Program-made: the position numbers and the translations under genes
Origin: Isoetes taiwanensis
Taxonomy: Eukaryota > Streptophyta > Lycopodiopsida > Isoetales > Isoetaceae
Length of the DNA: 64,000 nucleotides
Direction: 5' to 3'
NCBI GenBank assembly: GCA_021234155.1
Contig: JAJEKV010000040.1
Coordinates: 12,481,072 to 12,545,071 of the forward strand
The notes under the pieces: generated by a model
Databases searched by the model: none
What the model was told of the DNA's origin: nothing
Seen by the model: only the letters and a program-made list of their open reading frames with translations
Shown: one piece after another, positions 11,576 to 24,570 of the stretch
Layout: each line of letters begins with the position of its first letter
How positions within the stretch are numbered: position 1 is the first letter of the stretch

Positions 11576-14500
11576 TTTGACTCAGCCTCATTTTCACCAA
11601 TATATGCTCCGCTACATTTGTTTTCTCGTTAGATTTGTTTACACCAAATTTCCCTTCAATTCATTCATAAATTTCATTCTATTCTATTTGTCTCATAGAT
11701 CCTCAAGCCCTTTTCATGAACTATTCATGTGAATTTAAGTTGTCTTGGTATCTTAGGATATACGTTAAGAGATCGGGGATGGGGAACCATATATGAATTG
11801 CCGACAAGTAGAACATGATCTGATATGGTGGCATATCAAAAATATGGGACGTCCTTGCATCCCATTTGTAACCAAAGTAAAGGAAATCCATCCGACCATC
11901 ATGTGGAGAAGATGATTCTCGTACACCACATAGGAGGTACGTAGTTCCTTGATCTGCTAATTACTCCAAAGGTAGAAGACCTCTAGTTCCTTGGTGAAAT
12001 ACAAGAGTCCTACAATCTAAAATTGAGTACCTTCAGCAAATATGAAAAGCTCAAGTCTGAAATAATTATACTTGGCATTTGAAAGTGCATATTAGAAAAG
12101 CTCTGATTCCATAAAATATAAAATTCACTATGAAGTAAAAAAGATTCATTATGTACGCTATTCTTGACCGGTTAGATTCAACAGCTGCAATAAGGCACAT
12201 AAAATAAGAGATTGGAGAATTGAACCCCAGGCTCCAGAAGACATATTTTTTCTCATTCTAGGAAGTCAATAAATTTCCCTTCAAAAAGAAAGTTTAGCTT
12301 GTTTAAAATATAACTTTCAAGTTCTAGATCGACCTATACGAGCATTAAAGTCTCCAACAAAATTCTTGTAATGATTTCCTGAAATGATTTAACACCCCAA
12401 ACTTTAAATATCAAAATGTAATCCCCAGGTCATGAGAGATCAAACAGAGTACGTGACTAAGAATTCTAGAACGGAAGGAGGTTCTTATTTGCCACAATTG
12501 GTAGTCAGAGACACAGAGAGTATCCAATCTTATTTCTGTTGAGCTGGATGAGCTGGAAACACAGCCACTAAACCAATAGCACAGCCTAATATCATTCATG
12601 ATCTTACTTCATTGAAACAAGCCTGACTTCCATAAGCAGCAAGCATCTTGCCTTCCTGAAGATGATCATTAATCGACTGAATCCTTTTTTATTTGTTTAT
12701 CATAGAACTCCAACTAATTCATGAGAATTGCTTCTTATCTGCCCAGAATTCATCAAACATATGATCTAAGGTGCATTTTTCTTGTGGCACTCAGGACATC
12801 CCAAGAATTCAACCCAGCTCAACAAATCAGGCTTTATTGATATTTCTTAAAAAAAATCCTCAACTTCATCTATTTGCCATGCTCTGCCTAAAAGTAAGAG
12901 CATGCATCTGCAAGGATCTGCTAGTGGTCTAAAGAGATAATCTTGTAACATAGAATCAAAATAATGATAACCTTCATCAATTAAACCCCTACAACAATGA
13001 ATTCTTACTTCTTACTCTTAAGTTTTCGTAAAATTTCAGCAATAGCAGGTCGCTCCATGCTCAAATTCTGCAAAAAAGCAATATGCATCATCATAACTCC
13101 GAACAAGACAAGCTAAAAGTTAAATGCAAATAATCTTTAGACATCTCCCTCACAAAGCACTGATGTTCTCATTATATTGTTGGACTGTATTGTTGGACTG
13201 TATGGCCGTTTCTCTCGACCGGTTCTGTACTATTGAGTGGCAGCTTATCCTCTCTGCCCACTAAAAACCAGCATCTCAATCTCATGTACATAAATCTGTA
13301 CCATTGGCCATAGTAAACAGTGTGTGCAAGCATATCACCATATCTGGGACTGCATGCAGTTGTACTATGCAGTTGTACTGGGCCCTCAATTTTGTTGTTT
13401 TCATCATGTATCATGGTTATTTAAAAGCAGGAATTTGTAAAAGCTGCTGGTAGATGTGGGTTCCTTTCTTACTAAAATTTCAATTTAAATCATGTATTGG
13501 TTTCAATGGCAAGTGTTACCAAGTAAGAACAATCAATGTGCTAAACTACAAGAGGTTTGAACCAGGAATTGAACTAAAAATCTCTGGAAATATTTTAAGT
13601 AGCTTCTGCTTGACAAGTTCGTACCCAATTAGTTAGTCAAGTTCAATTGCCTCCAGGCATACGCCCCAATGAACCCCTTATGGTATAGCATTCCCCTGTG
13701 CCATCTATGATCCTTTACTTCCTACCAGATTCTGAAGGGCATAAATAACTTCAATTAGGGTCTCCTCTGTGCCTCCTTCCCAGCATTCATGCTTAAACAT
13801 TCGAGATGGTGCATTAGCAAACCTGCTTGTCATAAGCAACAAAAATTCATGCAGATGTGGATGTTCTTAGCAGTTCTAACAATTGTTTGATTTGTTTCAT
13901 AAGTTGTCTAGAATATTATGATTCTTCATACAGTTATGCCTTTGATACAAAGTGAAATAGAGTTTTTTACGGAAATTTATAACCTATAAATAAACAAGAA
14001 AGCACTTACGGTAGAACTCTAGCAAGGTTTCCATTTGAACCAGATTGAAGACCCTTAAGAGATAGTCCTTCCACCCAATTGAGCTACCTGAGAAAACCTA
14101 CATATGCGTAACGCAATCTCGTCCATAAGCGTAATAAGAAATCCTCAAACAAGTATCTTAAAAATAGAAGTTACAATGAGAAAGAACTAGATAGGTAAGC
14201 TATTTCCCATCAAACAAAATACGAAGAAAGTTAGCGGATAAGACTGCAGCAGGTTACGGCAGGCTGCGGGTCCGCTACAGGACTCATGCACTTTTTGAAG
14301 TTGGAAGCAACAAGACTTTCTTGAAAGGACACGAGCAACTAATTTTCAACATCATTTAGATAAACCACATCATTTAGATAAACCACACTACGCCTAAACC
14401 GAGACAATAATTTCGAACAAACAAATTAAATAACGCCAAATGGATAATTAACTGTTCCAAAAAGAAATTGTCAATTCTATTGCATCTGTATTCCTTGGAA

Positions 14501-14618
14501 AGCTTAGTCAATAGTTTAGGTATCCTATTATACTGAGCATATGCACAGCCCTAAATATGACAAATATATTCTGATGCAATTGCCTAGAATTGGGGAGCTG
14601 CCAAACTATAATACTCCA

Positions 14619-14830
14619 TCTAGCCACTACTTTAGAGGATGCCTATGTCTAGCCACTAGTTTAGACGATGCCTATGCAGAGGTACCCTATGATACTAAGT
14701 ATAAGCACAGACCCTATAATCCAAGAAAAAATAGGAGGCTTACAAAGCAATATGAAGCGTCATAACCTCAAAAACGAACCAAGAATTGATCTTGTAACCT
14801 CAAAAACGAACCAAGAATTGATCTTGTGCC
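14619..14830. repeat. Two short tandem duplications (29 bp and 32 bp)
   Basis: TCTAGCCACTA-TTTAGA-GATGCCTATG is present twice with a 29-bp period from 14619. AACCTCAAAAACGAACCAAG with following bases is present twice with a 32-bp period from 14764. Confidence 0.8.
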
Positions 14831-15459
14831 AGCACATATACGCTCTTTATCAGTCTGCAACATTATGCGCTGATAATAATTGATTGAGATAAACCTAGGA
14901 AAGAAATGGCAGGCTGAAGGAGCGATGTTTCATATAGAATTTTTGGTTCTGCAACACATCAGCAGCAAGATACATTGATCAAAATGTGGATTGACTACCA
15001 TTGTTGTCCCACATCATAGCAAAGGGCAACGTTTTGGTCCTTCAAATTCCAATAATCAATGTAAAAGAGTCATAGCCATATGCTGGTGCATTGAGTTCGA
15101 ACCATTCCTTCTTATTTGACGCATTGAAGGCAACTGGCAACTTAAGAGCATACAGACTGGCATACCTTTGTGTTGACGAATTAAGACGTAGACTGTATAA
15201 TTGCCATACAAAAACTAGCACCAGTTGTTCATCAGATAAAACTTTTAATCATGTCATGCAGAGGTTTTTACTAAAGAATGCATTGCACATGGCTTTGCAG
15301 CTAGAACTGACGCCACCACATCTAAACATCAACTTGCACAGATTACAGAGCAAACTCTGGCAAATAGACATGTTTGTCCATACCAAAGTGATAACACGAA
15401 ATGCAAATGGCATGGCAAGGTAACTCACGTCTCAAATGCCAGGACGTCATTATTCTGCG

Positions 15460-15895
15460 ATGCCGGGAACTATAATCTTGAATATACTCTTAATTAAGGC
15501 TCGGTAAAGCTACGATAAATAGGAGCTAGAAAAACCCTGATTTACCTTTGTGGAGCATCTTCTGATCTAACCTAGGCGACGGTCCAGAATGGCCATTAAA
15601 TTCTAAAAACAGTCATGATCGAATGGTTTAAGCCACATCCAACTCAAATTATCCTGTGATGCCGGGAACTATGATCTTGAATATGATCTTAATTAAGGCT
15701 GAGATAGAGCTACGATAAATAGGAGCTAAGAAAACCCTGGTTTACCTTTGTGGAGCATCATAAGGCGTCGATCCATACCTTTGTGGAGCATCTTCTGCTC
15801 TAACCTAGGCGACGGTCCAGAACGGCCATCGAGTTCTGAAGACCGTCTGGTAATGTAGATCATCATCAGATGGCTTAAGCCATAACCAACTCAGA
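15460..15895. repeat. Tandem duplication, period about 199 bp
   Basis: The unit begins TGCCGGGAACTAT, includes GCTACGATAAATAGGAGCTA and CCTTTGTGGAGCATC, and recurs from 15660. The second unit carries an extra internal repeat of CCTTTGTGGAGCATC. Confidence 0.8.
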
Positions 15896-16295
15896 TTTTT
15901 TGACACGTGGATAGATTAGCCTTCGAGATAAGGGCGCCACTTGTGGTCAGGCTGTTGCCCTAACTAGCAAAAAGTCCAAACATGGGCTTGGGCCCAAGCA
16001 GTTTGACTGAAAACTTAGTTTTGCATTCAATTGAAAAACATTTGATATAAAAGGCTGGATTCAAACCACGAGAACTAACATGGTGGGGCAAATGTTGAAG
16101 TATAAATCTTATGTAGAAGAAGTATCTAATGCTACTTAAGGCTGACATCCCTTATATGGACTATACCTCCAATTGAAAATCTGAGCAGGCATGATAAATT
16201 GGTGGATTTTCTAGTGTTGTGCTACAATATCATTTGCACTGATAGAAAACAGATATAATCCTAATTACGTATGTTCTATGAAAACACAGTACCAA

Positions 16296-16395
16296 GGGAC
16301 TACAAATTGCATCTTGTATGGTTGTTGGGGGCGAGTTTTTGGAAGGGACTACAAATTGCATCTTGTATGGTTATTGTGAGCGAGGTTTTGGGAGA
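16296..16395. repeat. Short tandem duplication, period 49 bp
   Basis: GGGACTACAAATTGCATCTT and the following TGTATGGTT occur at 16296 and again at 16345. Confidence 0.85.
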
Positions 16396-16489
16396 TCCAA
16401 AGTGGGGAGATATCAACATTCCTATTTTATATTTAGTATGCACGAGCCAATTGTTTCATTTTATTCGTATTTCACGTGTTATTACCCTT

Positions 16490-18157
16490 AAGAAAAGCAT
16501 TTTCTTTCATGTAATCTTGAAAATCTGAAAGCATAATGCGTTGAAAGATAGATGAAGAATTTGAGAGACCAAATAGTACCACTTTGTAGGCAAAGGTGCC
16601 CCATGGCGTGGTAAACGCAGTCTTCAGTTGATCCTTTGGGCGAATGGAGATTTGATTATAGCCAGGAAAGCCCCATAAAGGAGTACATTTCATGACCAGC
16701 CACTTCTTCAAGAACTTGATCCGTGAAAAGTAGTGGAAAATAATCACGCTCCGTGGCCTGATTGAGTTTCCAGTAGTCCACGCAAACACGGATCTTACCA
16801 TTGTGCTTGAGAGCAATAATAGTGGGGCTCACCCATTCTGAATGTTTGACTTCGTAAATAAGATCGGTAGCCAGTAATTTATAAGTTTCCACTTTCACAC
16901 AGTCATAGTAATTTGGATTGAGCCTATACTATCGTTGCTAAATTGGACAAGAGTCGGGTTTGCCTAATTCTTTCTTGATGCCTCTTAAATCTTTATAGCT
17001 CCACGCAAAAATATGCTTCATTCTCTTGAAGAGACGGACAACTTTTTCTCGAAGGGGTGGAGAGAGACCAGTTGCTAGACGAATGGATTGATTTTGTTCT
17101 AAATCAAGAATCTCCACTTCAGGAGTTTGGTGTGTAGAATGACATCGACATCCATGACCATATGGGCTAGAGGCTACAGAAGAACCGGTGGTGTTGCACT
17201 AGTGGTGGTGAAGAATAGAGGCGTATGTGTTGTATTAACAAGGGGTTTGTTCATGATGGTTGTAGGATCCATGGAAGAAAGAGGTTGTTTCTGCTCCTCA
17301 TGGGAAGGTACTAGGGTGACCTGACAAGGTGCAAGATAAGGATCAAGCAAGGTAGAACCACATGATCTTGATCAAGATTCATGCCTCCCCAAGGATCGAC
17401 CTACTAGCAGCAGGAGCTTAGACTTGATAAGTATTTTGTACATCATCAGAGTCACTGTCTGAAAGAGATAGTTCAGCAATTCTGACAGCGATAAGTTGCC
17501 CAGTTTCTAAGTCCATAGTAGCATTTGAATGACCATCTGTGATGACAAATTGGTCTGTGGCCCAATAATGTATGCTCTTAGCCTGTCGAAGAAAAGATGT
17601 CCAACAAGCATTTCATAGTCCCCTGGATCTTCACCCGCTTTCCAAACATCAAAGTCCAGAGGAAATTTGAGATCGCCAATGTTTATCATCAGTTGAGGAG
17701 TGATATCTTGTGGATGTCTGATGTGACCGTTGGTAAGTTTGATATCATAAGGGGTGCGATATAACTGCTTGATGCCCAGTTGTTGCCGAAATTTGTCCAT
17801 GATGAAATTGACTGCACTACCTCCATCGATCTGAATGTGGTTAGCTTACAGATTTCCCACATTGGCATGAACAGTGGGCATGAAAGTGGCCATCATGCCA
17901 ACAAGAACAATGGGAAAAGGCAATTGTTCCCTAAGAGCAGGACAAAGTTGAAGATCGTGGGCAAACTAAGAGGAATCTTGATTTTTGCAAGTTCCTCCTA
18001 TAACTCCAATGGAACGTGTTTCCCTACACTAGCTACGTCAAGAGGTGCAGGACCCGAGAAGATACTTCCTTTGAGAGCTCAACTTCAGTAGCAATGTTTG
18101 GCTGTCTAAGTGCATGGAGTTGGCGTGGAGGTAGAGGATCTAGCCATCCATTGTTGA
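16490..18157 (-). mobile_element. Family-B Ty3/gypsy element, copy B1, pol part (protease-RT), degenerate
   Basis: This is the 3' half of an element whose gag half is at 37428-40600; element A sits between them. On the minus strand a retropepsin-like segment (17826-17507) has an LGIKQLY block, a PYDIKLTNGHIRH block and MLVG. The RT segment (16898-16472) has SPTIIALKHNGKIRVCVDY, VAGHEMYSF and GYNQISI-P-DQLKT, a pattern typical of the Athila/Tat branch of Ty3/gypsy. Reading is split by stops and a frameshift near 16690. The element is truncated in the RT near 16490. The junction with element A at 18157/18158 is exact and carries the target site GTTGA. Confidence 0.8.
18153..18157. other. Target-site duplication GTTGA, left copy
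   Basis: GTTGA lies directly outside TGTGACG at the left end of element A. The same five bases lie outside CGTCACA at the right end (37428-37432). Removing element A joins family-B sequence that is continuous in the second copy, B2, near 57370. Confidence 0.9.
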
Positions 18158-19760
18158 TGTGACGCTCCCTGAATATATACGACCCCCGGCCGTATACATA
18201 CGGGGACTTTTCCCTCCCATGGCGACCGTATCGCCACGAGCAGGGCCCTCCGTCTATCCCGGGCCATCTATGGAAAGATGCCCGAGTGAAGGACACGGAG
18301 GTGTCATTCGCCCCGCCCGGTGGGACTCCTACGATGTGAGCGTAAATACATGTTAGCACACAAACACAAATATATATAAATATCCACCACGAAGGGTGGA
18401 ACATCCATCAAATACCAGCGGCAAAGAATATGCATCTAACCCTAAGGAAACACCCCAAACCCGGGTTCTACCCCGGTTTAGACTCTGTGTGAGGGGATAG
18501 GCGGACTCGGTCTCAAGAGATCGCAGACAGAGGTATAACTTTGGCGTTGGCGGCATAGAACATCGGCTAGGGTTGTCCACTCCATCCGCCCCTCACATTG
18601 CACACTTTGCGGATAAGTCGAATCATGCTATGGGATCACTATAGCCTTAGGACCACCGCAGACTCAAGGTATCACCCTGAGGAGCCTACTACGGGGTTCA
18701 TGAAGCCCCGTCCAGATGAGGCGGTCGGGGGGCGTCCCCTTCCGGGATCCGCAGGGTTCCATGGGTGAGCTAGAGAATACGTGCGCATCGGCGACCCGCA
18801 TTCATACCGACTTACTCACCCTAAATCTACTCAAAGTGCAAGATGCTCCATACGGATCACACCTCTACACCCGGGGGAGTGTCAAACCCATAACCGCCCT
18901 CTCGTGACCGGCTATCGGGCCTAGCCCCTTTGTAGGAGTCTCAGGGAGCCTTTTATGTTAGGTGCAAGACCACACCCCCACTTCACCTGCTTGTGTCCCT
19001 TCTCGGTGCTAAGCCGGGCCATAGCATCTACGACCCGGTGGTCTCTTGTACACAGGCCGCAACTAGTGGGATAATACAGGGGCTCTATCTAGAAGCATAC
19101 TACAATACATGGGCTCGAGAGGTCTCTACCCCGTAATCCCCCATTCCAAGAGTATTCTTTGTGCAAAGAACTATCAATCCATCCTTTAAGAGCAAGATCG
19201 AGAATCAGAAATAAAGAGAACTCACCTTTACAATCAAGGGTTAGTTCCTACAAGTAACATAGAGAGAACGAGAAACAATCACAACCATTGCCCAGCAGGC
19301 TACCCTAGAATTCACAAACTATACTAGCCACCCACGAGTTAAATTTGGACCCGTTACCATTGGGTGCTTCCATCTCACGGGTCTTGGTGTTCGGCTACCA
19401 CGAGGTAAAAGTGCTTGGTATGGTGGCTCGGCTCTGCTCCTTTTGGACTAATTTTGGGAGTCAATTAGGGATAGGGATCGGGTTGTGACCCAATTTGGAA
19501 GTCCCCATGCTGGCCAATCGATTTAGGCCAGGTGGCGCCTTACCAAAGCATTAATTAATCTAATTAACCCATTTAATATTAATGCCTAGATTATAGGTTA
19601 TTATCTTTAATGATTTAGCTAATTAAATCCCTTTTTAGGTCAACCCCCTAGGTTACAATACCCCATGGTGGCGTACCTTTAGTGGGTGACGTGTCGGTAT
19701 ATTTATACGTATACCGTATAAATACGTTACGTATACCGTATAAATATGTGGACCGTCACA
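18158..19760 (-). repeat. 3' LTR of element A
   Basis: 1603 bp, bounded by TG and CA within the 7-bp inverted termini TGTGACG/CGTCACA. It follows the polypurine tract in the element's own direction. Compared with the other LTR copies it has many small insertions and deletions between about 18330 and 19030. Confidence 0.9.
19680..19760 (-). promoter_or_regulatory. U3 start: repeated GTATTTATACGGTATAC motifs with an ACGT-core box
   Basis: In element direction the LTR opens with two copies of a palindromic AT-rich word (CGTATTTATACGGTATA type) about 28 bp apart, then TATAAATAT and GACACGTCACC. The TATA-like words and the ACGT core (bZIP-type site) fit an LTR promoter or enhancer region. The same block begins the LTR copies at 24584, 29563 and 37427. 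Function is inferred. Confidence 0.45.
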
Positions 19761-19773
19761 TTCCCCCCTCCTT
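19761..19773 (-). other. Polypurine tract of element A
   Basis: In element direction the sequence is AAGGAGGGGGGAA directly before the TGTGACG start of the 3' LTR. It is the expected plus-strand primer for reverse transcription. Second copies lie at 24571-24583 (opposite direction) and 29564-29576. Confidence 0.9.
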
Positions 19774-20253
19774 AAAAACAATGCTGTCCTCAGCATTGGG
19801 GTTAGTTAATCAGAGACAGTTACTTGAAGAAACTAGATCAGGAAAGAATATACTCAAGAAAGGGAGATAACTCATTATTTCAGACAGTAATACATTGAAG
19901 TTGAAAATATCAAAGTGCAAGCACCAAAGTGCATTTTACAAACTTAGCGACGAAAATCACACATGCAAACAAAACGGATCCGAAAAAGTCGGGTCATCAG
20001 CAACCCTCTATACATGGGCAGGTCACGAACTGCTCACTGGCCTGCACATGTCAATATATTAGTATATATCAATAATATAATTAGATTGTGGTTGAAGGGT
20101 CCACCCCCATAAGAAATAAAAGAAAACGCTACTTACAAGGGAACCTATCATGTCTAGGGCTTGCAATGCATTACGGCATAAGGAATGGTCTAGCTTCCAG
20201 TATAGCCGAGATGAACGCAATCTATCACTATATGTTTTCCAAGCAATTCGCGG

Positions 20254-21060
20254 TCATGTCAACATCAACAATACACCACGTCCTAGAGAACACAAAGTGA
20301 TCTCATCATTGGTAACTATTATTAGATACGATGCATCTACCCCTCTACTGCTTGATTTGCGGCGAATCAAGCCTTCAAGCTTACCGCTGGGAGCGGGGTT
20401 GATAGCATCGTTGATGGTGCGGCCCTGAGATTCCCGCATGAAGTCTGGATAGTGCTTGTCAAGGTCTATCTTCATCACCCAGGTAGCATCCTCAACTGGT
20501 AAGTGTTTCCACTTAACTAAGTATTGCAACATTTGAGTCCTTCTGGTTTGTTTATAAGCTCGATCAAGAAGAGCTTCAGGCACTATCTCCAGCTGCTCCT
20601 CTGTCATTTCTAGGAGGGTTGGGGTATCCAAAACCTCCTCTGGATCAGGGGTGTGTTGTTTCAGAAGACTCACGTAAAAGACCTTGTGGATCTTCAAGCG
20701 GGGTGGCAAATCCAAGCGATATGCCTGTTCTCCAACACGCTCAGTAATCTTGAACGGCCCAGCCCATCTGGGTGCCAGCTTCTTGCAGTTACCAATCTTA
20801 AGCTTGGCTTGTTTTACTTTGATCTTAAGCCAAACCGATTCGCCCACCTGGAAGACTCGTGGGGTTCTGTGTTTATCCGCTACACTCTTCTGACGACTGC
20901 GTGCAGCTAATAAGTAACCACGAACTTCTTCAACCAAAGCTTGCATTTCCAAAAGGAGTTGTTGAGAAACCTCCACTTTAGAAACAGGGTTATGCCATGT
21001 GTCTGGAGTAAGACATTGATACCCATAATTTATCCTGTTTCATGCTGTTGTAGGCAAACT
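20254..21060 (-). CDS. Element A integrase C-terminus with chromodomain
   Basis: Open frame 20976-20254, with in-frame sequence continuing upstream to about 21050. After the integrase core comes a basic segment, then a GPY/F-type module (WAGPFKITERVGEQAYRLDLPP, split here as WAGPFKITERVG and EQAYRLDLPP), then a chromodomain: PEALLDRAYKQTRR, YLVKWKHLPVEDATWV and a final KHYPDF. Chromodomains at this position define chromoviruses and can bind modified histone tails, guiding integration. The join with the upstream integrase frame needs a frame change near 21050, so the protein is broken. Confidence 0.9.
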
Positions 21061-22396
21061 CTACCAGATAAATATAGTCAGCCCATTGTGATTGTTTACT
21101 CCACACATAACTTCGTAGCATATCCTCTATAATACGATTGGTACGTTCTGTCTGACCATCCGTCTGAGGATGATATGATGTACTCATAGCAAGCTTGGTC
21201 TGGATGGTGGCGAAGAAATCTTTCCAGAATGCACTTACGAATTTGGGATCCCTGTCGGATACAATAAATCTTGGCATTCCGTGCAACCTGAAAATCTCCT
21301 TTGCAAATAGCAGGGCGGTGTCGAAGGCGGTGTCGGTGGTACGACATGGCAAGAAATGAGCCATTTTCGACAATTTGTCGACCACTACCATCAATGCATC
21401 ATATCCACGGAGAGTACGTGGAAGGCCCACAATGAAGTCCATGGTTATCACTTCCCACTTTGCGTTGGGCACATCCAAAGGTTGCAACTCTCCTGGAACT
21501 CTTAATTGCTCAGCCTTGGTTTGTTGACACACCTGACACTGCTTAATGTATCTAGCAATATCCTTCTTCATCGAAGGCCAAAAATAACTGGAGCGGATCT
21601 TAAAGTAGGTCTTCATAAAACCTGCATGTCCGGCTATAGGGCTGTTGTGTGTGACATGGAGAATTAGCTTACGCACTCCTGAAGTCTCAGGTACACACAA
21701 CTTATCCTTGTAATATAACAAGTTGCCTTCTTTCTTATACGAACGGAAAGCTTCGCGTTCTTTGTCTGTGCCCCAAACATCACAGAATTCGGGATCTGTG
21801 GCCAGGGTCTGTTCTATTTGTTTCCCAAACTCACTGGTGAGTGTGGAGATTGCGTTACAATGGGTACAGGTTATCAAAGGATGGCGTGACAACGCATCCG
21901 CAACCACATTATGCTTCCCAGGCTTATACATAATGTCGAAGTCGTATTCCTCCAGAAATTCCATCCATCTTCTCTGACGGAGATTGAGATTTGGCTGGGT
22001 GGATAAATAATGAAGACTCTGATGATCCGTATCCAGCTGAAATCTTCTACCGAGAAGGTAGTGTCTCCAAATACGCAGAGCACGGACAACTGCTAACAAC
22101 TCCTGATCGTGGGTAGGGTATCGCTGTTCAGTGTCGTTCATCTTCTTTGAATCATATGCAATAACCCTCCCCTCCTGCATTAGGACTCCACCGGTAGCAA
22201 TCTTACTAGCATCCGTTGCTTCTAGTTTATCCTTTTCAGGATCGGGCAAAGTGAGGACTGGTGCAGACGTTAAGGCATCCTTAAGCTGCTGAAAGCCTAT
22301 CTGGACTTTCGCTTTCCAATGTTCCATCCAATCCTTCACCTTCTCGTGCTTTGTGAGATCAGTAAGAGGTGCCAATTGTTGCAAAATCCTTAACAA
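20990..22396 (-). CDS. Element A RNase H and integrase core
   Basis: 468-codon open frame. RNase H carries the acidic residues D62 (ATDAS), E99 (DQELL), D124 (DTDHQS) and D167 (ADALSRH). The integrase zinc site is H250, H257, C287, C290 and the catalytic triad is D320 (MDFIVGLP), D381 (SDRDPKF) and E417 (GQTERTN). All catalytic residues are present. The frame overlaps the RT frame because of a small deletion near 22380, where the usual connection between RT and RNase H (APLTDLTK) is shifted. The C-terminal end leaves the integrase frame near 21050. Confidence 0.95.
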   Translation of the reverse strand: MLRILQQLAPLTDLTKHEKVKDWMEHWKAKVQIGFQQLKDALTSAPVLTLPDPEKDKLEATDASKIATGGVLMQEGRVIAYDSKKMNDTEQRYPTHDQELLAVVRALRIWRHYLLGRRFQLDTDHQSLHYLSTQPNLNLRQRRWMEFLEEYDFDIMYKPGKHNVVADALSRHPLITCTHCNAISTLTSEFGKQIEQTLATDPEFCDVWGTDKEREAFRSYKKEGNLLYYKDKLCVPETSGVRKLILHVTHNSPIAGHAGFMKTYFKIRSSYFWPSMKKDIARYIKQCQVCQQTKAEQLRVPGELQPLDVPNAKWEVITMDFIVGLPRTLRGYDALMVVVDKLSKMAHFLPCRTTDTAFDTALLFAKEIFRLHGMPRFIVSDRDPKFVSAFWKDFFATIQTKLAMSTSYHPQTDGQTERTNRIIEDMLRSYVWSKQSQWADYIYLVEFAYNSMKQDKLWVSMSYSRHMA

Positions 22397-23339
22397 ATTT
22401 CCGATAATATCCTGCTAGCCCCAAGAAACTTCGGACCTCTGAAACATTGCCTGGAATAGGCCAATCCCTTACTGCTTCTATTTTTGCTGGATCCGTAGCA
22501 ATTCCCTCTGCTGAAATGATATGCCCCAAATAATCAACCTTGGGGGTGGCAAACTTGCACTTAGAGAACTTGGCAAAGAGTTGGTGACGTCTTAACTTTT
22601 GTAGGGCCAATCGAAGATGTTGCTCATGCTCCTCCAAAGTTTTACTATAGATGAGAACGTCGTCGAAGAAAATAACAACAAAATCATCCAAGTATTGGCG
22701 GAAGACGTCATTCATCAAGCGCATGAAAGCTGCAGGAGCATTGGTTAATCCAAAAGGCATAACGGTAAACTCATAATGCCCATATCTAGTGCGAAACACA
22801 GACTTATGGATGTCCTCCTCCTTTATCCTTATCTGATGGTATCCAGAGCGTAAATCAATCTTTGAGAAATATTTGGCCCCTTGCAACTGGTCCATTAAAT
22901 CATCTGCCCTAGGCAAAGCGTAGCGATTCTTGATGGTATGCTTATTGAGCTGCCTATAATCAATACACATCCTCAATGAGCCATCCTTTTTCTTAACAAA
23001 AAGGATAGGAGCGCCAAAAGGCGAAACACTAGGCCGAATGAACCCTAGGTTTAATAACTCCTGAAGTTGCTTCTTAAGCTCTGCCAACTCTGGAGGGCTC
23101 ATGCGGTACGGGGCCTTGCTGGTAGGCTTAGTACCTGGCTCTAAAGCTATCTCACATTCTACCCCTCTAAAAGGAGGAAGCTTCTGGATCTGATCTGGAA
23201 AAAGATCATCAAATTCTCGGAGAAGCTTAGCAATTCCTTGTGGCAGGGTGTCGATTACTTGCTTCTGATTAGCATCTGACTCAATGGAGGCAAGTCCGAT
23301 AACGCAGAGGAGCTTTTCCTTGCGTATAGCTTTATCTAA
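22359..23339 (-). CDS. Element A reverse transcriptase
   Basis: The ATG-led frame 23102-22359 holds most of RT; the same frame is open upstream to 23342. Motifs in order: [21 protein letters not shown] (read as [11 protein letters not shown] then [10 protein letters not shown]), [12 protein letters not shown] with catalytic D83, [12 protein letters not shown], and the catalytic FFDDVLIYS (D147, D148) with F in place of the more common Y. The connection domain [16 protein letters not shown] follows, then the frame is lost. A TAG codon at 23342-23340 separates RT from the protease frame; a CAG to TAG change would explain it. Confidence 0.95.
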   Translation of the reverse strand, partial: LDKAIRKEKLLCVIGLASIESDANQKQVIDTLPQGIAKLLREFDDLFPDQIQKLPPFRGVECEIALEPGTKPTSKAPYRMSPPELAELKKQLQELLNLGFIRPSVSPFGAPILFVKKKDGSLRMCIDYRQLNKHTIKNRYALPRADDLMDQLQGAKYFSKIDLRSGYHQIRIKEEDIHKSVFRTRYGHYEFTVMPFGLTNAPAAFMRLMNDVFRQYLDDFVVIFFDDVLIYSKTLEEHEQHLRLALQKLRRHQLFAKFSKCKFATPKVDYLGHIISAEGIATDPAKIEAVRDWPIPGNVSEVRSFLGLAGYYRKFVKDFATIGTSY

Positions 23340-24284
23340 CTATCTGCTGGACATAGACTGCAGGATAGGGTTGAATGGTTCACCTTTTATAGTTACACGG
23401 GCTCCATTAGCGGCGTTGAAGGTAACTTCCCGTTTCTCGCAGTCTATGTTGGCCTTTACAGATGCCAAGAATTCCATGCCAACAATTAGGTCGTATTTGC
23501 CAATATCCATCAGCTCGGCACCCATAACAACTGGTGCACCTGGCAACTGCATCTTAAGATTGATGCGACGTCCATGAGTATGTCTGACCTTACCACTGGC
23601 TAACGTGACAGGTCTTGGTCGGGACCTCAAGGTTTCAAGCTGCAAGACCTGGGCCATTCTAGGAGAAGCAAAATTATGTGTACTACCCGTATCCATCAAA
23701 ATTATGAAAGGCTTACTGTCTACTTGGCCTATGGTGGAAATAACAGAAGGCTGACTTTCAGCATTGCCGGTTTCTATGGCTGCAAGGATATGAGACGCAC
23801 CGTGAATATACTCGGGAGCGTCCTCCTCGGCAGGTAGTGTCGATTCAAGATCGTCCCAATCAAGGTCAGCCATAGCCAGCTGGGCAGTTTGCGTGACATA
23901 AGGACAATTCTGCATGAAGTGCCCGGGCCGCATACACCTGTAGCATGCCTTATCTCGGCGGAGCTGTTCTCGGGCCTCTTTAGGAATAGACTGTAAGAGG
24001 TTCCGAACTTCCTTACCGACATTGTTCTGCTTATCGGGCGTACTGAAGGTGACTTTCTTTTCCTGGCGGCCATAAGAGTTCTGTTGAGAGGGCCCCGGAC
24101 TTGGCGAGCGGGGTTTGTAAGGTGTGGATGGGCGTGGCTGCGAGTAGGGAGCAGGACGCGGATAATGGTTCCTTGGTGCGTCCTCCTCGAGATTCAATGC
24201 CTTAGCCTCAGCTTCTGCAACTGATTTCGGGTCTATGGCCTTAACCATTCGTTTAATGGATGGGGCCAACCCTTCAATATACTG
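23340..24284 (-). CDS. Element A gag 3' half and aspartic protease
   Basis: The frame from about 24284 to 23340 encodes the end of the capsid domain (IEGLAPSIKRMVKAID), a Pro/Ser-rich linker, one CCHC zinc knuckle (CYRCMRPGHFMQNC) and a retropepsin with the active site LMDTGSTHNF and a second conserved LIVGMEFL. The long open frame actually begins at 24449, but its first 50 or so codons are not gag: they are the inverted copy of the internal 3' end of the element. The gag half before this break lies at 30057-30873. Confidence 0.9.
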   Translation of the reverse strand, partial: QYIEGLAPSIKRMVKAIDPKSVAEAEAKALNLEEDAPRNHYPRPAPYSQPRPSTPYKPRSPSPGPSQQNSYGRQEKKVTFSTPDKQNNVGKEVRNLLQSIPKEAREQLRRDKACYRCMRPGHFMQNCPYVTQTAQLAMADLDWDDLESTLPAEEDAPEYIHGASHILAAIETGNAESQPSVISTIGQVDSKPFIILMDTGSTHNFASPRMAQVLQLETLRSRPRPVTLASGKVRHTHGRRINLKMQLPGAPVVMGAELMDIGKYDLIVGMEFLASVKANIDCEKREVTFNAANGARVTIKGEPFNPILQSMSSR

Positions 24285-24570
24285 ATATATTGACATGTGC
24301 AGGCCAGTGAGCAGTTCGTGACCTGCCCATGTATAGAGGGTTGCTGATGACCCGACTTTTTCGGATCCGTTTTGTTTACATGTGTGATTTTCGTCGCTAA
24401 GTTTGTAAAATGCACTGTGGTGCTTGCACTTTGATATTTTCAACTTCAATGTATTACTGTCTGAAATAATGAGTTATCTCCCTTTCTTGAGTATATTCTT
24501 TCCTGATCTAGTTTCTTCAAGTAATTGTCTCTGATTAACTAACCCCAATGCTGAGGACAACATTGTTTTT

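Larger units (their letters stand above)
17886..20070. repeat. Left arm of a 2.2-kb inverted repeat (partner about 24280-26463)
   Basis: This arm holds 272 bp of family-B flank, the whole 3' LTR of A, the polypurine tract and about 300 bp of the adjoining internal 3' end. The partner arm carries the same series in inverse order, including the family-B flank. The two arms enclose the pol region. Arm sequences are close but not identical; for example they differ in the block near 18305-18340. Confidence 0.85.
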